DNA from: Pseudobutyrivibrio ruminis CF1b
GTDB taxonomy: Bacteria > Bacillota > Clostridia > Lachnospirales > Lachnospiraceae
NCBI RefSeq assembly: GCF_000424005.1
Contig: NZ_AUJB01000009.1
Location: 62,001 to 126,000 of the forward strand
DNA: 64,000 nt
Reading direction: 5' to 3'
Shown here: positions 24,784-32,449 of the stretch, in pieces
How the letters are laid out: each line of letters begins with the position of its first letter
Position numbering within the stretch: position 1 is the first letter of the stretch
The notes under the pieces: model-generated
Database searches by the model: none
Told to the model about the DNA's origin: nothing
The model's input: only the letters and a program-made list of their open reading frames with translations
Position numbers and translations under genes: made by a program

Positions 24784-24840
24784 CTGTTGTGCAACACTGT
24801 CGCCATGAGTGATGTAAGTATAGAACGTCATTTACAAAAG
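24784..24840 (+). repeat. 57-nt junction element, copy E
   Basis: Starts 8 nt after the NUDIX stop. Left block TGTTGTGCAACA (24785-24796), right block TATAGAAC (24819-24826) and TTTACAAAAG (24831-24840). It ends 44 nt before the flavodoxin-type gene start. No later copy was found, so the flavodoxin and Dabb genes that follow are not closed by an element. Confidence 0.8.
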
Positions 24841-24884
24841 GCGGAAATTAAGTAAAGAGACATAATAAAGCAGGGGGAAGAATA

Positions 24885-25991
24885 ATGAAACTATTAATTC
24901 ATGACTACAGTAGGGATGAATGGGAGAAAGTTGCCTCGGATTACGAAGGCTGGAAGGTTATTGCAGATGATGGTAGCATAAAACCATGCACTGGTTGCTT
25001 TGGATGTTGGCTCAAAACTCCAGGTCAGTGCGTCATAAAAGATGGCTATGATCAGATGGGGAAGCTTATCCATGAGGCAGAGGAAATTCTTGTTATCAGC
25101 AAGTACACCTACGGAGGCTTCAGTGGTTTTGTAAAGAATGTGTTCGATAGAAGTATCGGATATTTGTTACCTTTTTTCCGTTTCTACAAAGGGGAAATGC
25201 ATCACAAACCAAGATACAGAGAGCATAAGAAGATGACCTTCGTTTTCAGAGGAGTTGGACTTACTGAGGATGATAAGATTAAAGCAAGGAAATACGTAAA
25301 GGCTGTGGCTACAAATCTACATGCAAAGATTATAGATGTCAGATTTGAGGAATGTCAGATAGATGTCGTGGCAGAGCAAACAAAAAAGATAGTGACTGTG
25401 GGAAAAACGATTCTACTCAACTGTAGTCCGCACGGAGAAAATGCCAATTCTAAGAAGTTTCTGGATGTAATCGCAGGAGAGTTGGAAGGCGATGTGACAA
25501 ACATTAACTTATCGTCTTATGTGAATAAGTTAGATGAGCTTGCGGATACTGTAATGTCTGCAGAAAAGTTAGTTCTCGGCATGCCTTTGTATGTAGATGG
25601 TATTCCATCTTTGGTAGTAAGAATGATGGAACATTTGGAAAAACAAGGTATTTCCAATAAAAAAGTTTATGTTGTGGCTAATATGGGATTCTATGAGAGT
25701 AAACAGCTTGAGAATCTTATGAGTATGGTTAGAGATTGGTGCGATGTGTGCGGTATAGATTATTGTGGTGGTACTGCCGTCGGTGCCGGCGGAATGATGG
25801 GCGCAGTAATAAAGTATGGAAGTAATGGCCCAGGCAAAAATGTGTATGAAAGCCTTGTAACACTTAGCGAGAAGATTTCTAAATCTGAACCTATATCAGA
25901 TGTTTATACCAATGCTAATAAATTCCCACGTTTCCTCTATTTTCTTGAATGTAATTCCAGAATGAGGAAGGGAATGAAGAAAGCCATATAG
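24885..25991 (+). CDS. Tandem flavodoxin-like / NADPH-dependent FMN reductase family protein
   Basis: A 368-residue protein with two flavodoxin-like domains. The first (about 1-165) has the cysteine cluster CTGCFGCWLKTPGQCV (about 36-51), typical of iron-sulfur flavoproteins, and the FMN-binding SKYTYGGFSGFVKNVFDR. The second (about 173-330) repeats the fold with ILLNCSPHGENANSKKF (the P-loop-like phosphate-binding start), LVLGMPLYVDGIP and VGAGGMMGAV. It may be an FMN-dependent reductase or electron-transfer protein; the cysteine cluster suggests an Fe-S site. Tandem duplication of the fold is unusual, but the substrate is unknown. The C-terminal 35 residues are basic and extra. The ribosome site GGGGGAAG precedes the ATG. 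Confidence 0.8.
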   Translation: MKLLIHDYSRDEWEKVASDYEGWKVIADDGSIKPCTGCFGCWLKTPGQCVIKDGYDQMGKLIHEAEEILVISKYTYGGFSGFVKNVFDRSIGYLLPFFRFYKGEMHHKPRYREHKKMTFVFRGVGLTEDDKIKARKYVKAVATNLHAKIIDVRFEECQIDVVAEQTKKIVTVGKTILLNCSPHGENANSKKFLDVIAGELEGDVTNINLSSYVNKLDELADTVMSAEKLVLGMPLYVDGIPSLVVRMMEHLEKQGISNKKVYVVANMGFYESKQLENLMSMVRDWCDVCGIDYCGGTAVGAGGMMGAVIKYGSNGPGKNVYESLVTLSEKISKSEPISDVYTNANKFPRFLYFLECNSRMRKGMKKAI

Positions 25992-26042
25992 GAGTTGAAT
26001 TATAAAACGATGCAATAACAAGCAATATATAAGGAGGATGTT

Positions 26043-26345
26043 ATGGTTAAACATGTAATTCTATGGGTATTGAAGGAAGAGTATTCTGCTGAAGAGAAGG
26101 CTAAGATTAAAGCTGAAATCAAGGCAGGGCTTGAAGGACTTAAGGGCCAGATTCCAGGTCTTATTGAAATTAAAGTTAACACAGAAGGACTTGCAAGCTC
26201 AAATGCAGACCTTATGTTGGATTCAACTTTTGAGGATGAGGCAGCTCTTAAAGTATATGCTACACATCCAGCTCATGTAGCAGTAGCTGACGGAAAGGTT
26301 CGTCCATTTACAGCATCAAGAGTATGCTTGGATTATGAAGTGTAA
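26043..26345 (+). CDS. Dabb family protein (stress-responsive alpha/beta-barrel)
   Basis: A 100-residue small protein with the Dabb signature: KHVILWVLKEEYSAEEKAKI near the N-terminus, IPGLIEIKVNTEGLA in the middle and EAALKVYATHPAHVAVADGK (about 71-90), the conserved histidine loop. The family forms dimeric ferredoxin-like alpha/beta barrels and is often stress-induced, with no single known reaction. It follows the flavodoxin-type gene by 51 nt with a strong AAGGAGG ribosome site, and a bidirectional terminator follows its stop. Confidence 0.9.
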   Translation: MVKHVILWVLKEEYSAEEKAKIKAEIKAGLEGLKGQIPGLIEIKVNTEGLASSNADLMLDSTFEDEAALKVYATHPAHVAVADGKVRPFTASRVCLDYEV

Positions 26346-26350
26346 GGATT

Positions 26351-26382
26351 AAAAAGGGAGCCAACCGGCTCCCTAAAATTTT
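26351..26382. terminator. Bidirectional terminator between Dabb and XRE-like genes
   Basis: Stem GGGAGCC-AACC-GGCTCCC (26356-26373), with AAAATTTT to the right and a TTTTTAAT tail on the minus strand. It can serve both convergent genes; the regulator's stop lies at 26381. Confidence 0.8.
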
Positions 26383-26890
26383 ACTTATCGGAATATTCTT
26401 TGAGTTTGTCTGCATTGATGTTTCCGGAATTAATAGTATTTGCAACCCACAGCTTGAGCGCTTCGACTGTATGGTCAATCTGGTCGAGCTGTTTTTGTAT
26501 ATGTACGAAATCAGGAATCTCGTCATCTGAAACAATGCCGTCGGCTGTAATTTCAATGAGACGATCCTTTTGTTTATCTAAAGAGTTTAAAGCTGAAAGC
26601 ATACCAAGTACGATTTCTGAAAGAGAAGAAACTTTTACTTCAGGAACGGACTCCTTACCAATGCGACACTCGTGTGTGCAGTAGTAGTTGCAAAGCTCTG
26701 GTTTCTTATATGCAGCAGCCATATCTACAACATCCTCTGGATATATAGAAGCTTTACCTGTCTCAAGTTTCTCGAGGCGGCTTTCGCTGATTGTGCCAAT
26801 GAGTTCACTAGCCTGTGCACGTGTAAGGCCAGCAGCCTCTCTACTTTCAAAAAAGATATTCTTGTCGTCCTTAATTGACTTTCTGCCCAT
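26381..26890 (-). CDS. XRE-like helix-turn-helix regulator with helical C-terminal domain
   Basis: A 169-residue protein. Residues about 12-65 form a Cro/C1-type HTH: ESREAAGLTRAQASELIGTI with recognition helix SESRLEKLETGKASIYPED. The central segment holds cysteines in ELCNYYCTHECRIG (about 70-83), a possible metal or redox site. The C-terminal 80 residues are helical (LSALNSLDKQKDRLIEITAD) and may dimerise. This arrangement fits XRE-type regulators with a C-terminal helical domain. The gene is monocistronic on the minus strand, with AGGTTT-like ribosome context just upstream (GGAGGTTTACATG on the minus strand). Target genes are unknown. Confidence 0.75.
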   Translation of the reverse strand: MGRKSIKDDKNIFFESREAAGLTRAQASELIGTISESRLEKLETGKASIYPEDVVDMAAAYKKPELCNYYCTHECRIGKESVPEVKVSSLSEIVLGMLSALNSLDKQKDRLIEITADGIVSDDEIPDFVHIQKQLDQIDHTVEALKLWVANTINSGNINADKLKEYSDK

Positions 26891-27077
26891 GTAAACCTCC
26901 GTTATTACAAAAAATTTAGGTATATTATATCTATTTTTTCTATTCAGCGAAATAGATTATGTGTATTTACTATAATAAAGATATATTATTTTATAAAAGG
27001 AAGATAGAATGTAATCAATAAAACAAACCTGAACAGGTCGAAACTATTAACGGTTTTTCAAATAAGGAGTGAAAGTT

Positions 27078-27290
27078 ATGTTTACATTATTATTTTTTGT
27101 ATTATTCTTTATGGTTTTTGGAAAGATGATTGGATTCGCTTTTAGAGCTACATGGGGACTTACAAAAATCTTATTTTCAGTAGTATTTCTTCCACTTATT
27201 TTAATCGGTTTAGTATTTGGTGGTTTACTTTACATCGCATTTCCGGTATTACTTGTAGTAGGACTAGTAAGTTTAATCGCAAACGCATAA
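27078..27290 (+). CDS. Small hydrophobic membrane protein, unknown function
   Basis: A 70-residue protein, almost entirely hydrophobic: MFTLLFFVLFFMVFGKMIGF, then LTKILFSVVFLPLILIGLVF and YIAFPVLLVVGLVSLIANA, giving two or three membrane segments. No family recognised. The ATG at 27078 is preferred because AAGGAG (27063-27068) lies 9 nt upstream; the GTG at 27069 would overlap that site. It is followed 23 nt later by the aldehyde dehydrogenase. An open frame this short is supported by its good ribosome site and membrane-protein character. Confidence 0.65.
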   Translation: MFTLLFFVLFFMVFGKMIGFAFRATWGLTKILFSVVFLPLILIGLVFGGLLYIAFPVLLVVGLVSLIANA

Positions 27291-27313
27291 ATTAAACAGA
27301 GGGGTTTGAACGG

Positions 27314-28693
27314 ATGAAGGAGCGAAGCATAAAAGAAATAGTCCAGTTACAGACTAAGTTCTTTAGAAGCGGCAGCACCAGAGACATTGAATACCGAAAG
27401 CAGATGCTGACCAAGCTGGAAGAAGGTATTCGTGCTCATGAGAATGATTTGTACGAAGCATTTCAGGAAGACTTGGGGAAGTCGAAGGCTGAAAGCTATA
27501 TGGCAGAGATTGCCCAGGTTTTAGGTGAGCTTGGATACATAAGAAAGCATTTGAGGAAATGGGCGAAGCCAAAGAAAGCACCGGCAACATCTGGTACATT
27601 TCCAGGAAAGAGCAGGATATACATGGAGCCATACGGAGTAGTTCTTGTATTGGCGCCTTGGAATTATCCTGTCTTTCTTGCGTTTTCTCCAGTTATCGGA
27701 GCGATTGCAGCAGGCAATACTGTAGTTTTGAAATGTTCCAAGAGCAGCCCTAACTGCGCCAGGGTAATCCGACAGATAATTAGTGAGTCACTTCCAACAG
27801 AACTTTGCTACCCAACTGAGGCGGAAATCGGTTATGACGAGGTATTGGATCAGGATTACCAGTACATCTTCTTCACAGGAAGTCCAAGGGTAGGAAAGCA
27901 GATTATGGAAACAGCTTCCAAGAGGCTGATTCCTGTGTCCCTGGAGCTTGGCGGAAAGAGTCCATGTATAGTGACGGACTCGGCCAATATAAAACTTGCA
28001 GCTAAACGAATTATTTGGGGCAAGCTGTTGAACGCTGGACAGACCTGCATTTCTATTGACTATATTTTGGTAGATAGAAAGGTGAAAGATACATTAGTAT
28101 TGGAGCTTAAAGCTGAAATTGACAGAACCTACGGAGCTCCTCTGATGAATAATGATTATCCGAAGATTGTTTCAGACCATCATTTCAACAGGCTGATGAA
28201 CCTTATTGAGGAAGAGCGAAAGCTTGGTAAGGTAATAGGAGGCGATGGCCTGGCAAGCAAACGAAAGATAGAGCCGGCCATTGTCACAGAGGCTGATTTC
28301 ACACATCCATCTATGGAAGAGGAAATCTTTGGACCTATTTTACCTGTGATAGCCTACGATAATCTGGATGAGGCTGTGGAAGAGGTAAATGACAGACCAC
28401 ATCCTCTTGCTACATATATATTTACCGAGGATGCAAGCCTAGCAAAAAGTTTAATTAAGAGACTTCCATTTGGAGGAGGATGCGTAAACGATACTATTCT
28501 ACATATTGCAAATCACCATATGCCATTTGGAGGAGTGGGAAATAGTGGAATGGGCAATTATCATGGGTATTATAGCTTCAGAACATTTACTCATGAAAAG
28601 AGCGTTTTCTGGGGTTCAACCAAAATCGATGTACCTATCCGATATGGTCCATTAGATGATAAAAAATGGCAGTTTTTGAAGAAGTTCATATAG
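27314..28693 (+). CDS. Aldehyde dehydrogenase family protein (ALDH3-like)
   Basis: A 459-residue NAD(P)-dependent aldehyde dehydrogenase without a transmembrane C-terminus. Motifs: VLVLAPWNYPVFLAF (cofactor domain), FFTGSPRVGKQI (NAD-binding), LELGGKSPCIV (general-base Glu) and NAGQTCISIDYILV (catalytic Cys in GQTC). The absence of an N-terminal extension and the later PFGGVGNSGMGNYHGYYSF place it in the class 3-type group. It should oxidise aliphatic or aromatic aldehydes to acids. It lies behind the small membrane protein and before a good terminator, probably one transcription unit. Confidence 0.93.
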   Translation: MKERSIKEIVQLQTKFFRSGSTRDIEYRKQMLTKLEEGIRAHENDLYEAFQEDLGKSKAESYMAEIAQVLGELGYIRKHLRKWAKPKKAPATSGTFPGKSRIYMEPYGVVLVLAPWNYPVFLAFSPVIGAIAAGNTVVLKCSKSSPNCARVIRQIISESLPTELCYPTEAEIGYDEVLDQDYQYIFFTGSPRVGKQIMETASKRLIPVSLELGGKSPCIVTDSANIKLAAKRIIWGKLLNAGQTCISIDYILVDRKVKDTLVLELKAEIDRTYGAPLMNNDYPKIVSDHHFNRLMNLIEEERKLGKVIGGDGLASKRKIEPAIVTEADFTHPSMEEEIFGPILPVIAYDNLDEAVEEVNDRPHPLATYIFTEDASLAKSLIKRLPFGGGCVNDTILHIANHHMPFGGVGNSGMGNYHGYYSFRTFTHEKSVFWGSTKIDVPIRYGPLDDKKWQFLKKFI

Positions 28694-28710
28694 TTTCAGA
28701 TCCGGCCAGA

Positions 28711-28745
28711 GAGGGTGTCCATTTTTATGGGCACCCTTTTGATTT
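28711..28745 (+). terminator. Rho-independent terminator after the aldehyde dehydrogenase
   Basis: Stem GGGTGTCC / GGGCACCC with an ATTTTTAT loop, followed by TTTTGATTT. Confidence 0.8.
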
Positions 28746-28789
28746 AGAATTCTAAGCATAGAAAACAGAGGAATTGAAAGGAGGCTTTT

Positions 28790-29293
28790 ATGGATAAAAA
28801 CATTAAGCTTTATATAGATATGGATGGGTGTATTGCCAAGTGGAATTCAGAGGCGTCTATCGAGGAGACTTTTGAGCCGGGATATTTTGCAGGGCTTGAG
28901 CCTGAGGAGAATTTGATTACAGCGGTGAAGCTCCTTTCTGAGGAGTATGATGTTTCTATCCTTTCTGCAGTTTATCAGGATAATCATTCTATTGGTGATA
29001 AGCTGGCATGGCTAAAGAACAATGGCCTGGGATATTTAGAAATTATCTTTGTGCCTTACGGTGAGTCTAAGCAGAAGTATATAGATCATGAATACACATC
29101 CATCCTTATAGATGACTACTCGAAAAATCTGGAGGAGTGGGTTATGTCTAAAAACTGCTTTGGCATAAAATTTCTTAATGGAATAAATGCTACAAAGGGC
29201 CAGTGGACAGGCTTTATGGTATCGGGAAAGATGAATTCACAGGCGTTATTTACGACGATAAATGGAATTGTTAAGGAGATTGCAGCAGCATAA
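28790..29293 (+). CDS. 5'(3')-deoxyribonucleotidase-like HAD family protein
   Basis: A 167-residue HAD-superfamily protein. The nucleophile motif is near the N-terminus: LYIDMDGCIAKWN (D-x-D-G). The sequence continues like bacterial and phage 5'(3')-nucleotidases, with VSILSAVYQDN (motif II region), EIIFVPYGESKQKYI and the acidic motif IV LIDDYSKNLEEW. The substrate is probably a nucleoside monophosphate, by family. It has a GGAGG ribosome site and stands between two terminated units. Motif II in most nucleotidases includes the pattern [hhhhTS]; here it is ILSA, which is acceptable but not certain. Confidence 0.72.
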   Translation: MDKNIKLYIDMDGCIAKWNSEASIEETFEPGYFAGLEPEENLITAVKLLSEEYDVSILSAVYQDNHSIGDKLAWLKNNGLGYLEIIFVPYGESKQKYIDHEYTSILIDDYSKNLEEWVMSKNCFGIKFLNGINATKGQWTGFMVSGKMNSQALFTTINGIVKEIAAA

Positions 29294-29299
29294 TATTCA

Positions 29300-29329
29300 T
29301 TGACATTACGCAATTAAATTAAGTAAAAT
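29300..29329 (+). promoter_or_regulatory. Promoter of the rubrerythrin gene
   Basis: A perfect TTGACA (29300-29305), 18-nt spacer and TAAAAT (29324-29329). A leader of about 45 nt then reaches the AAAGGAGG site before the ATG at 29378. No convincing PerR box was seen. Confidence 0.75.
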
Positions 29330-29377
29330 AAAACATAGGAAGTCATATTATTTTGACAGTAAAAGGAGGATTTTAAA

Positions 29378-29920
29378 ATGGCAGTAAATAAGTACGCAGG
29401 CACAAAAACAGAAAAGAATCTTTGGGAGGCTTTTGCTGGAGAGTCAATGGCTAGAAATAAGTATACATACTTCGCTTCAGTAGCTAAGAAGGCAGGCTAT
29501 GAGCAGATTGCAGCTTTATTCTTAAAGACAGCTGACAATGAGAAGGAGCATGCTAAGCTTTGGTTCAAGGCCCTTGGTGAGGTTGGTACTACAGAGGAGA
29601 ACCTTCTTCATGCAGCAGAGGGCGAGAACGCTGAGTGGACAGATATGTATGACAGAATGGCTAAGGAAGCAGAGGAAGAAGGCTTCCCAGAGCTTGCAGC
29701 TCAGTTCAGAGGTGTTGCAGCTATCGAGAAGGAGCATGAGGAGAGATATCGTAAGCTTCTTCACAATGTAGAGGCTATGGAAGTATTCAAGAAGAGCGGT
29801 GTTACAATGTGGGAGTGCCGCAACTGTGGTCACATCGTAGTTGGAACAGAGGCTCCACAGGTATGTCCAGTATGTAAGCATCCACAGGCTTACTTCGAGG
29901 TAAGAGAGCAGAATTATTAA
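29378..29920 (+). CDS. rbr: Rubrerythrin
   Basis: A 180-residue rubrerythrin. The ferritin-like diiron domain (about 1-140) has the family's glutamate-rich helices, with [33 protein letters not shown] and [14 protein letters not shown] carrying the ligands. The rubredoxin domain at the C-terminus uses CRNCGH and [11 protein letters not shown] (about 147-172) to bind one iron. Rubrerythrin reduces hydrogen peroxide in anaerobes. It is monocistronic, with its own near-perfect promoter and a hairpin terminator, which fits a stress-induced gene. Length is normal. Confidence 0.97.
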   Translation: MAVNKYAGTKTEKNLWEAFAGESMARNKYTYFASVAKKAGYEQIAALFLKTADNEKEHAKLWFKALGEVGTTEENLLHAAEGENAEWTDMYDRMAKEAEEEGFPELAAQFRGVAAIEKEHEERYRKLLHNVEAMEVFKKSGVTMWECRNCGHIVVGTEAPQVCPVCKHPQAYFEVREQNY

Positions 29921-29997
29921 GATAGATTTTTAAAGTCAAAATTGCTTTAAAAAACTGTCGAAAACAGTAACACTTAGAGGCAAAGTAATATATAATG

Positions 29998-30038
29998 GGC
30001 GAGTGATGGGTTTTACTGTCGCTCGCCTTATTTTTTAT
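29998..30038 (+). terminator. Hairpin terminator after rubrerythrin
   Basis: GGCGAG...CTCGCC paired across a long loop, then TTATTTTTTATT. A TATAAT at 29991-29996 sits just upstream and could be the -10 of a polyamine-operon promoter, although a good -35 was not found. Confidence 0.6.
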
Positions 30039-30091
30039 TAATGAGGCAGGTGAAAACAGGGCTCATTAGTAAAAGGGAAAAGGTAATATAA

Positions 30092-31546
30092 ATGAAAAAA
30101 TACGAACAGAAATCCGCTCCTATTTGCGAAGCGTTGGAGCGATTCAGACGAAGGAGAGTAGTACCCTTCGATGTTCCTGGCCACAAGCGTGGAAGAGGTA
30201 ACCCTGAGCTTGTAGATTTGCTGGGAAAACAGTGTGTTGGATTGGATGTAAACTCTATGAAGCCACTGGATAATTTGGGACATCCCGTTTCTGTTATTAA
30301 AGAGGCAGAGGAGCTTACTGCTGATGCGTTTGGGGCGGCTCATGCCTTTCTTATGGTCAATGGTACCACCAGTTCAGTGCAGACTATGATTTTGTCAGTT
30401 TGCAAAGCTGGAGATAAAATTCTCATTCCGAGAAACGTCCATAAGAGTGTAATCAATGCCATGGTGCTTTGTGGCGCTGTGCCGGTATATGTAGAGGTAA
30501 AGGTTAATCCAGAGATTGGAATCGCCCTCGGTGTTGAGGTAGAAGAGGTGCGAAAGGCCATGGATGCAAATCCAGATGCAAAGGCCATCCTTATCAATAA
30601 CCCTACCTACTATGGCATTTGTTCAAATTTGAAAGAAATAGTAAAGATTGCCCATGAGCACGGGATGAAAGTTCTTGCTGATGAGGCTCACGGAACACAT
30701 CTTTATTTTAATGATAATTTACCAATATCGGGAATGGCTGCGGGAGCGGATATGGCAGCTGTTTCCATGCATAAATCTGGCGGAAGTCTTACTCAGAGTT
30801 CCATCCTTCTTTGCGGAGAAAATATGGATGCGGAATACGTTCGTCAGATTATAAATCTTACTCAGACTACCAGCGCTTCTTATCTGTTGCTGTCTAGTCT
30901 TGATTTGTCGCGAAGAAATCTGGCTCTCAGAGGTGAGGAGTCCTTTGAGAAGGTTGCTCGCATGGCCGAGTATGCCCGTAGCGAGATTAATGAAATCGGT
31001 GGCTTCTATGCTTACGGCAAAGAGCTTATAGATGGCGACAGTGTTTACGATTTCGATGTTACCAAGCTTTCTATTTATACTCAGGGAATTGGTCTTACAG
31101 GAATCGAAGTTTATGACCTTCTAAGAGACGAGTATGACATTCAGATAGAGTTTGGAGATATCGGAAATATCTTAGCTTACATTTCTATTGGAGACAGAAT
31201 CCAGGATATCGAGCGACTTGTTGGAGCCCTGGAGGACATTAAGCGTCTTTATGAAAAGGATTCAAGCGATTTGTACTGCGGTGAGTTTATCCAGCCGGAG
31301 AATGTCATGACTCCACAGCAAGCCTTTTACGCTGATAAGGTGCAGCTACCTCTTCACGAGACAGACGGTAAAATCTGCGCCGAGCTTGTAATGTGCTATC
31401 CACCAGGTATCCCTATTTTGACACCTGGCGAGAGGATTACGAAGGAAATCATCGAGTATATTGATTTCGCCAAGGAAAAGGGTTGTAGCCTTCAGGGTAC
31501 TAAGGACCCAGATGTTGAGCTGATTAGCGTAATTAAGGAGAAGTGA
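30092..31546 (+). CDS. speA: Arginine decarboxylase (SpeA, Orn/Lys/Arg decarboxylase family)
   Basis: A 484-residue PLP enzyme of the Orn/Lys/Arg decarboxylase family: FDVPGHKRGRGNPE near the N-terminus, the ring-stacking ADEAHGTHLYF, and SMHKSGGSLTQSS with the PLP lysine. The C-terminal half ends with CYPPGIPILTPGERI. The substrate is inferred as arginine because the operon also encodes agmatine deiminase and N-carbamoylputrescine amidase, which process the product agmatine. It is the first gene of the polyamine operon, with AAAAGG-type ribosome site. The last codon overlaps the start of speE (TGATG). It is a paralogue of the gene at 5984. Confidence 0.9.
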   Translation: MKKYEQKSAPICEALERFRRRRVVPFDVPGHKRGRGNPELVDLLGKQCVGLDVNSMKPLDNLGHPVSVIKEAEELTADAFGAAHAFLMVNGTTSSVQTMILSVCKAGDKILIPRNVHKSVINAMVLCGAVPVYVEVKVNPEIGIALGVEVEEVRKAMDANPDAKAILINNPTYYGICSNLKEIVKIAHEHGMKVLADEAHGTHLYFNDNLPISGMAAGADMAAVSMHKSGGSLTQSSILLCGENMDAEYVRQIINLTQTTSASYLLLSSLDLSRRNLALRGEESFEKVARMAEYARSEINEIGGFYAYGKELIDGDSVYDFDVTKLSIYTQGIGLTGIEVYDLLRDEYDIQIEFGDIGNILAYISIGDRIQDIERLVGALEDIKRLYEKDSSDLYCGEFIQPENVMTPQQAFYADKVQLPLHETDGKICAELVMCYPPGIPILTPGERITKEIIEYIDFAKEKGCSLQGTKDPDVELISVIKEK

Positions 31547-32433
31547 TGGATTTTTGGTTTTCACAGATGGAAACGGAGCACGTTAAGACGAGCATCCGTG
31601 TAAATAAACAGTTGTACAGCGGTCAGAGCGAGTACCAGCGCATCGATGTTTTCGAGACACAGGAGCTGGGAAAGATGATTGTGCTGGATGGTGAGATTAT
31701 CTTCTCAGAGGCAGATGAGTTCATCTACAACGAGATGGTAGTTCACGTGCCAATGGCAGTGCATCCTTGCGTAAAGCAGGTACTTATCATTGGTGGAGGT
31801 GATGGCGGTGTTGCCCGCGTACTCACACAGTATCCTGAAATCGAGCACATTGATGTGGTTGAGCAGGATGAGAAGTTCGTTGAAATCAGCAAGGAGTTTT
31901 TCCCTGAGACAGCAAAGGGATTTGATGATGAGCGAGTTACAGTCACAAACATGGACGGTCTCAGATTCCTTCGCCGATGCAGAGATAAATACGATTTGAT
32001 TATCAACGATACAACAGACCCATTCGGATATGCAGAAGGTCTTTTCACAAGAGAGTTCTACGGAAGCTGCTTCAGAGCCCTCAAGGAAGACGGTATCATG
32101 GTATATCAGCACGGAAGTCCTTTCTATGATGAGGACGAGGAAGCATTCAGAGCTATGCATCGCAAGGCTTACAAGAGCTTCCCTATTAACAGGGTTTACC
32201 AGGCCAACATTCCTACCTGCCCATCAGGTTACTGGATGTTTGGATTCGCTTCAAAGAAGTATCATCCGCTAAAGGATTTGGATACAAAGCGTTGGAAGGC
32301 CAGAGATTTACAGACCTGGTATTACACAACAAATCTTCACAAGGGAGCCTTCATGCTTCCTAGATACGTGGAAGACTTATTGGTAGAAGAAGAGAAAGCA
32401 GCAAAAAAAGAATCAAAGGAAAATATTGAATAA
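31546..32433 (+). CDS. speE: Spermidine synthase-like aminopropyltransferase
   Basis: A 295-residue spermidine synthase: VLIIGGGDGGVARVLTQYP (decarboxylated-SAM-binding glycine loop), the acidic VEQDEKFVEI, and the active-site DTTDPFGYAEGLFTREFYG. It transfers an aminopropyl group from decarboxylated S-adenosylmethionine to a diamine, classically putrescine. No S-adenosylmethionine decarboxylase (speD) lies in this operon or window, so its donor must be made elsewhere or its role differs. The start at 31546 overlaps the speA stop by one base and has AAGGAGAAG upstream; the GTG at 31543 is less likely. Confidence 0.9.
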   Translation: MDFWFSQMETEHVKTSIRVNKQLYSGQSEYQRIDVFETQELGKMIVLDGEIIFSEADEFIYNEMVVHVPMAVHPCVKQVLIIGGGDGGVARVLTQYPEIEHIDVVEQDEKFVEISKEFFPETAKGFDDERVTVTNMDGLRFLRRCRDKYDLIINDTTDPFGYAEGLFTREFYGSCFRALKEDGIMVYQHGSPFYDEDEEAFRAMHRKAYKSFPINRVYQANIPTCPSGYWMFGFASKKYHPLKDLDTKRWKARDLQTWYYTTNLHKGAFMLPRYVEDLLVEEEKAAKKESKENIE

Positions 32434-32449
32434 TTAGGAGAGTATTAAA

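Noticed and set aside
18565-24840. Integron attC interpretation of the 57-nt elements
   Set aside because: The required core GTTRRRY and inverse core RYYYAAC are absent in four of five copies (only copy D shows a single GTTAGAT by chance), the centres do not fold into the usual imperfect hairpin, and no integrase is present. Kept as one hypothesis among others, not as a feature.
29320-29377. PerR operator for rubrerythrin
   Set aside because: No match to the TTATAAT-N-ATTATAA palindrome was found; only short AT stretches.
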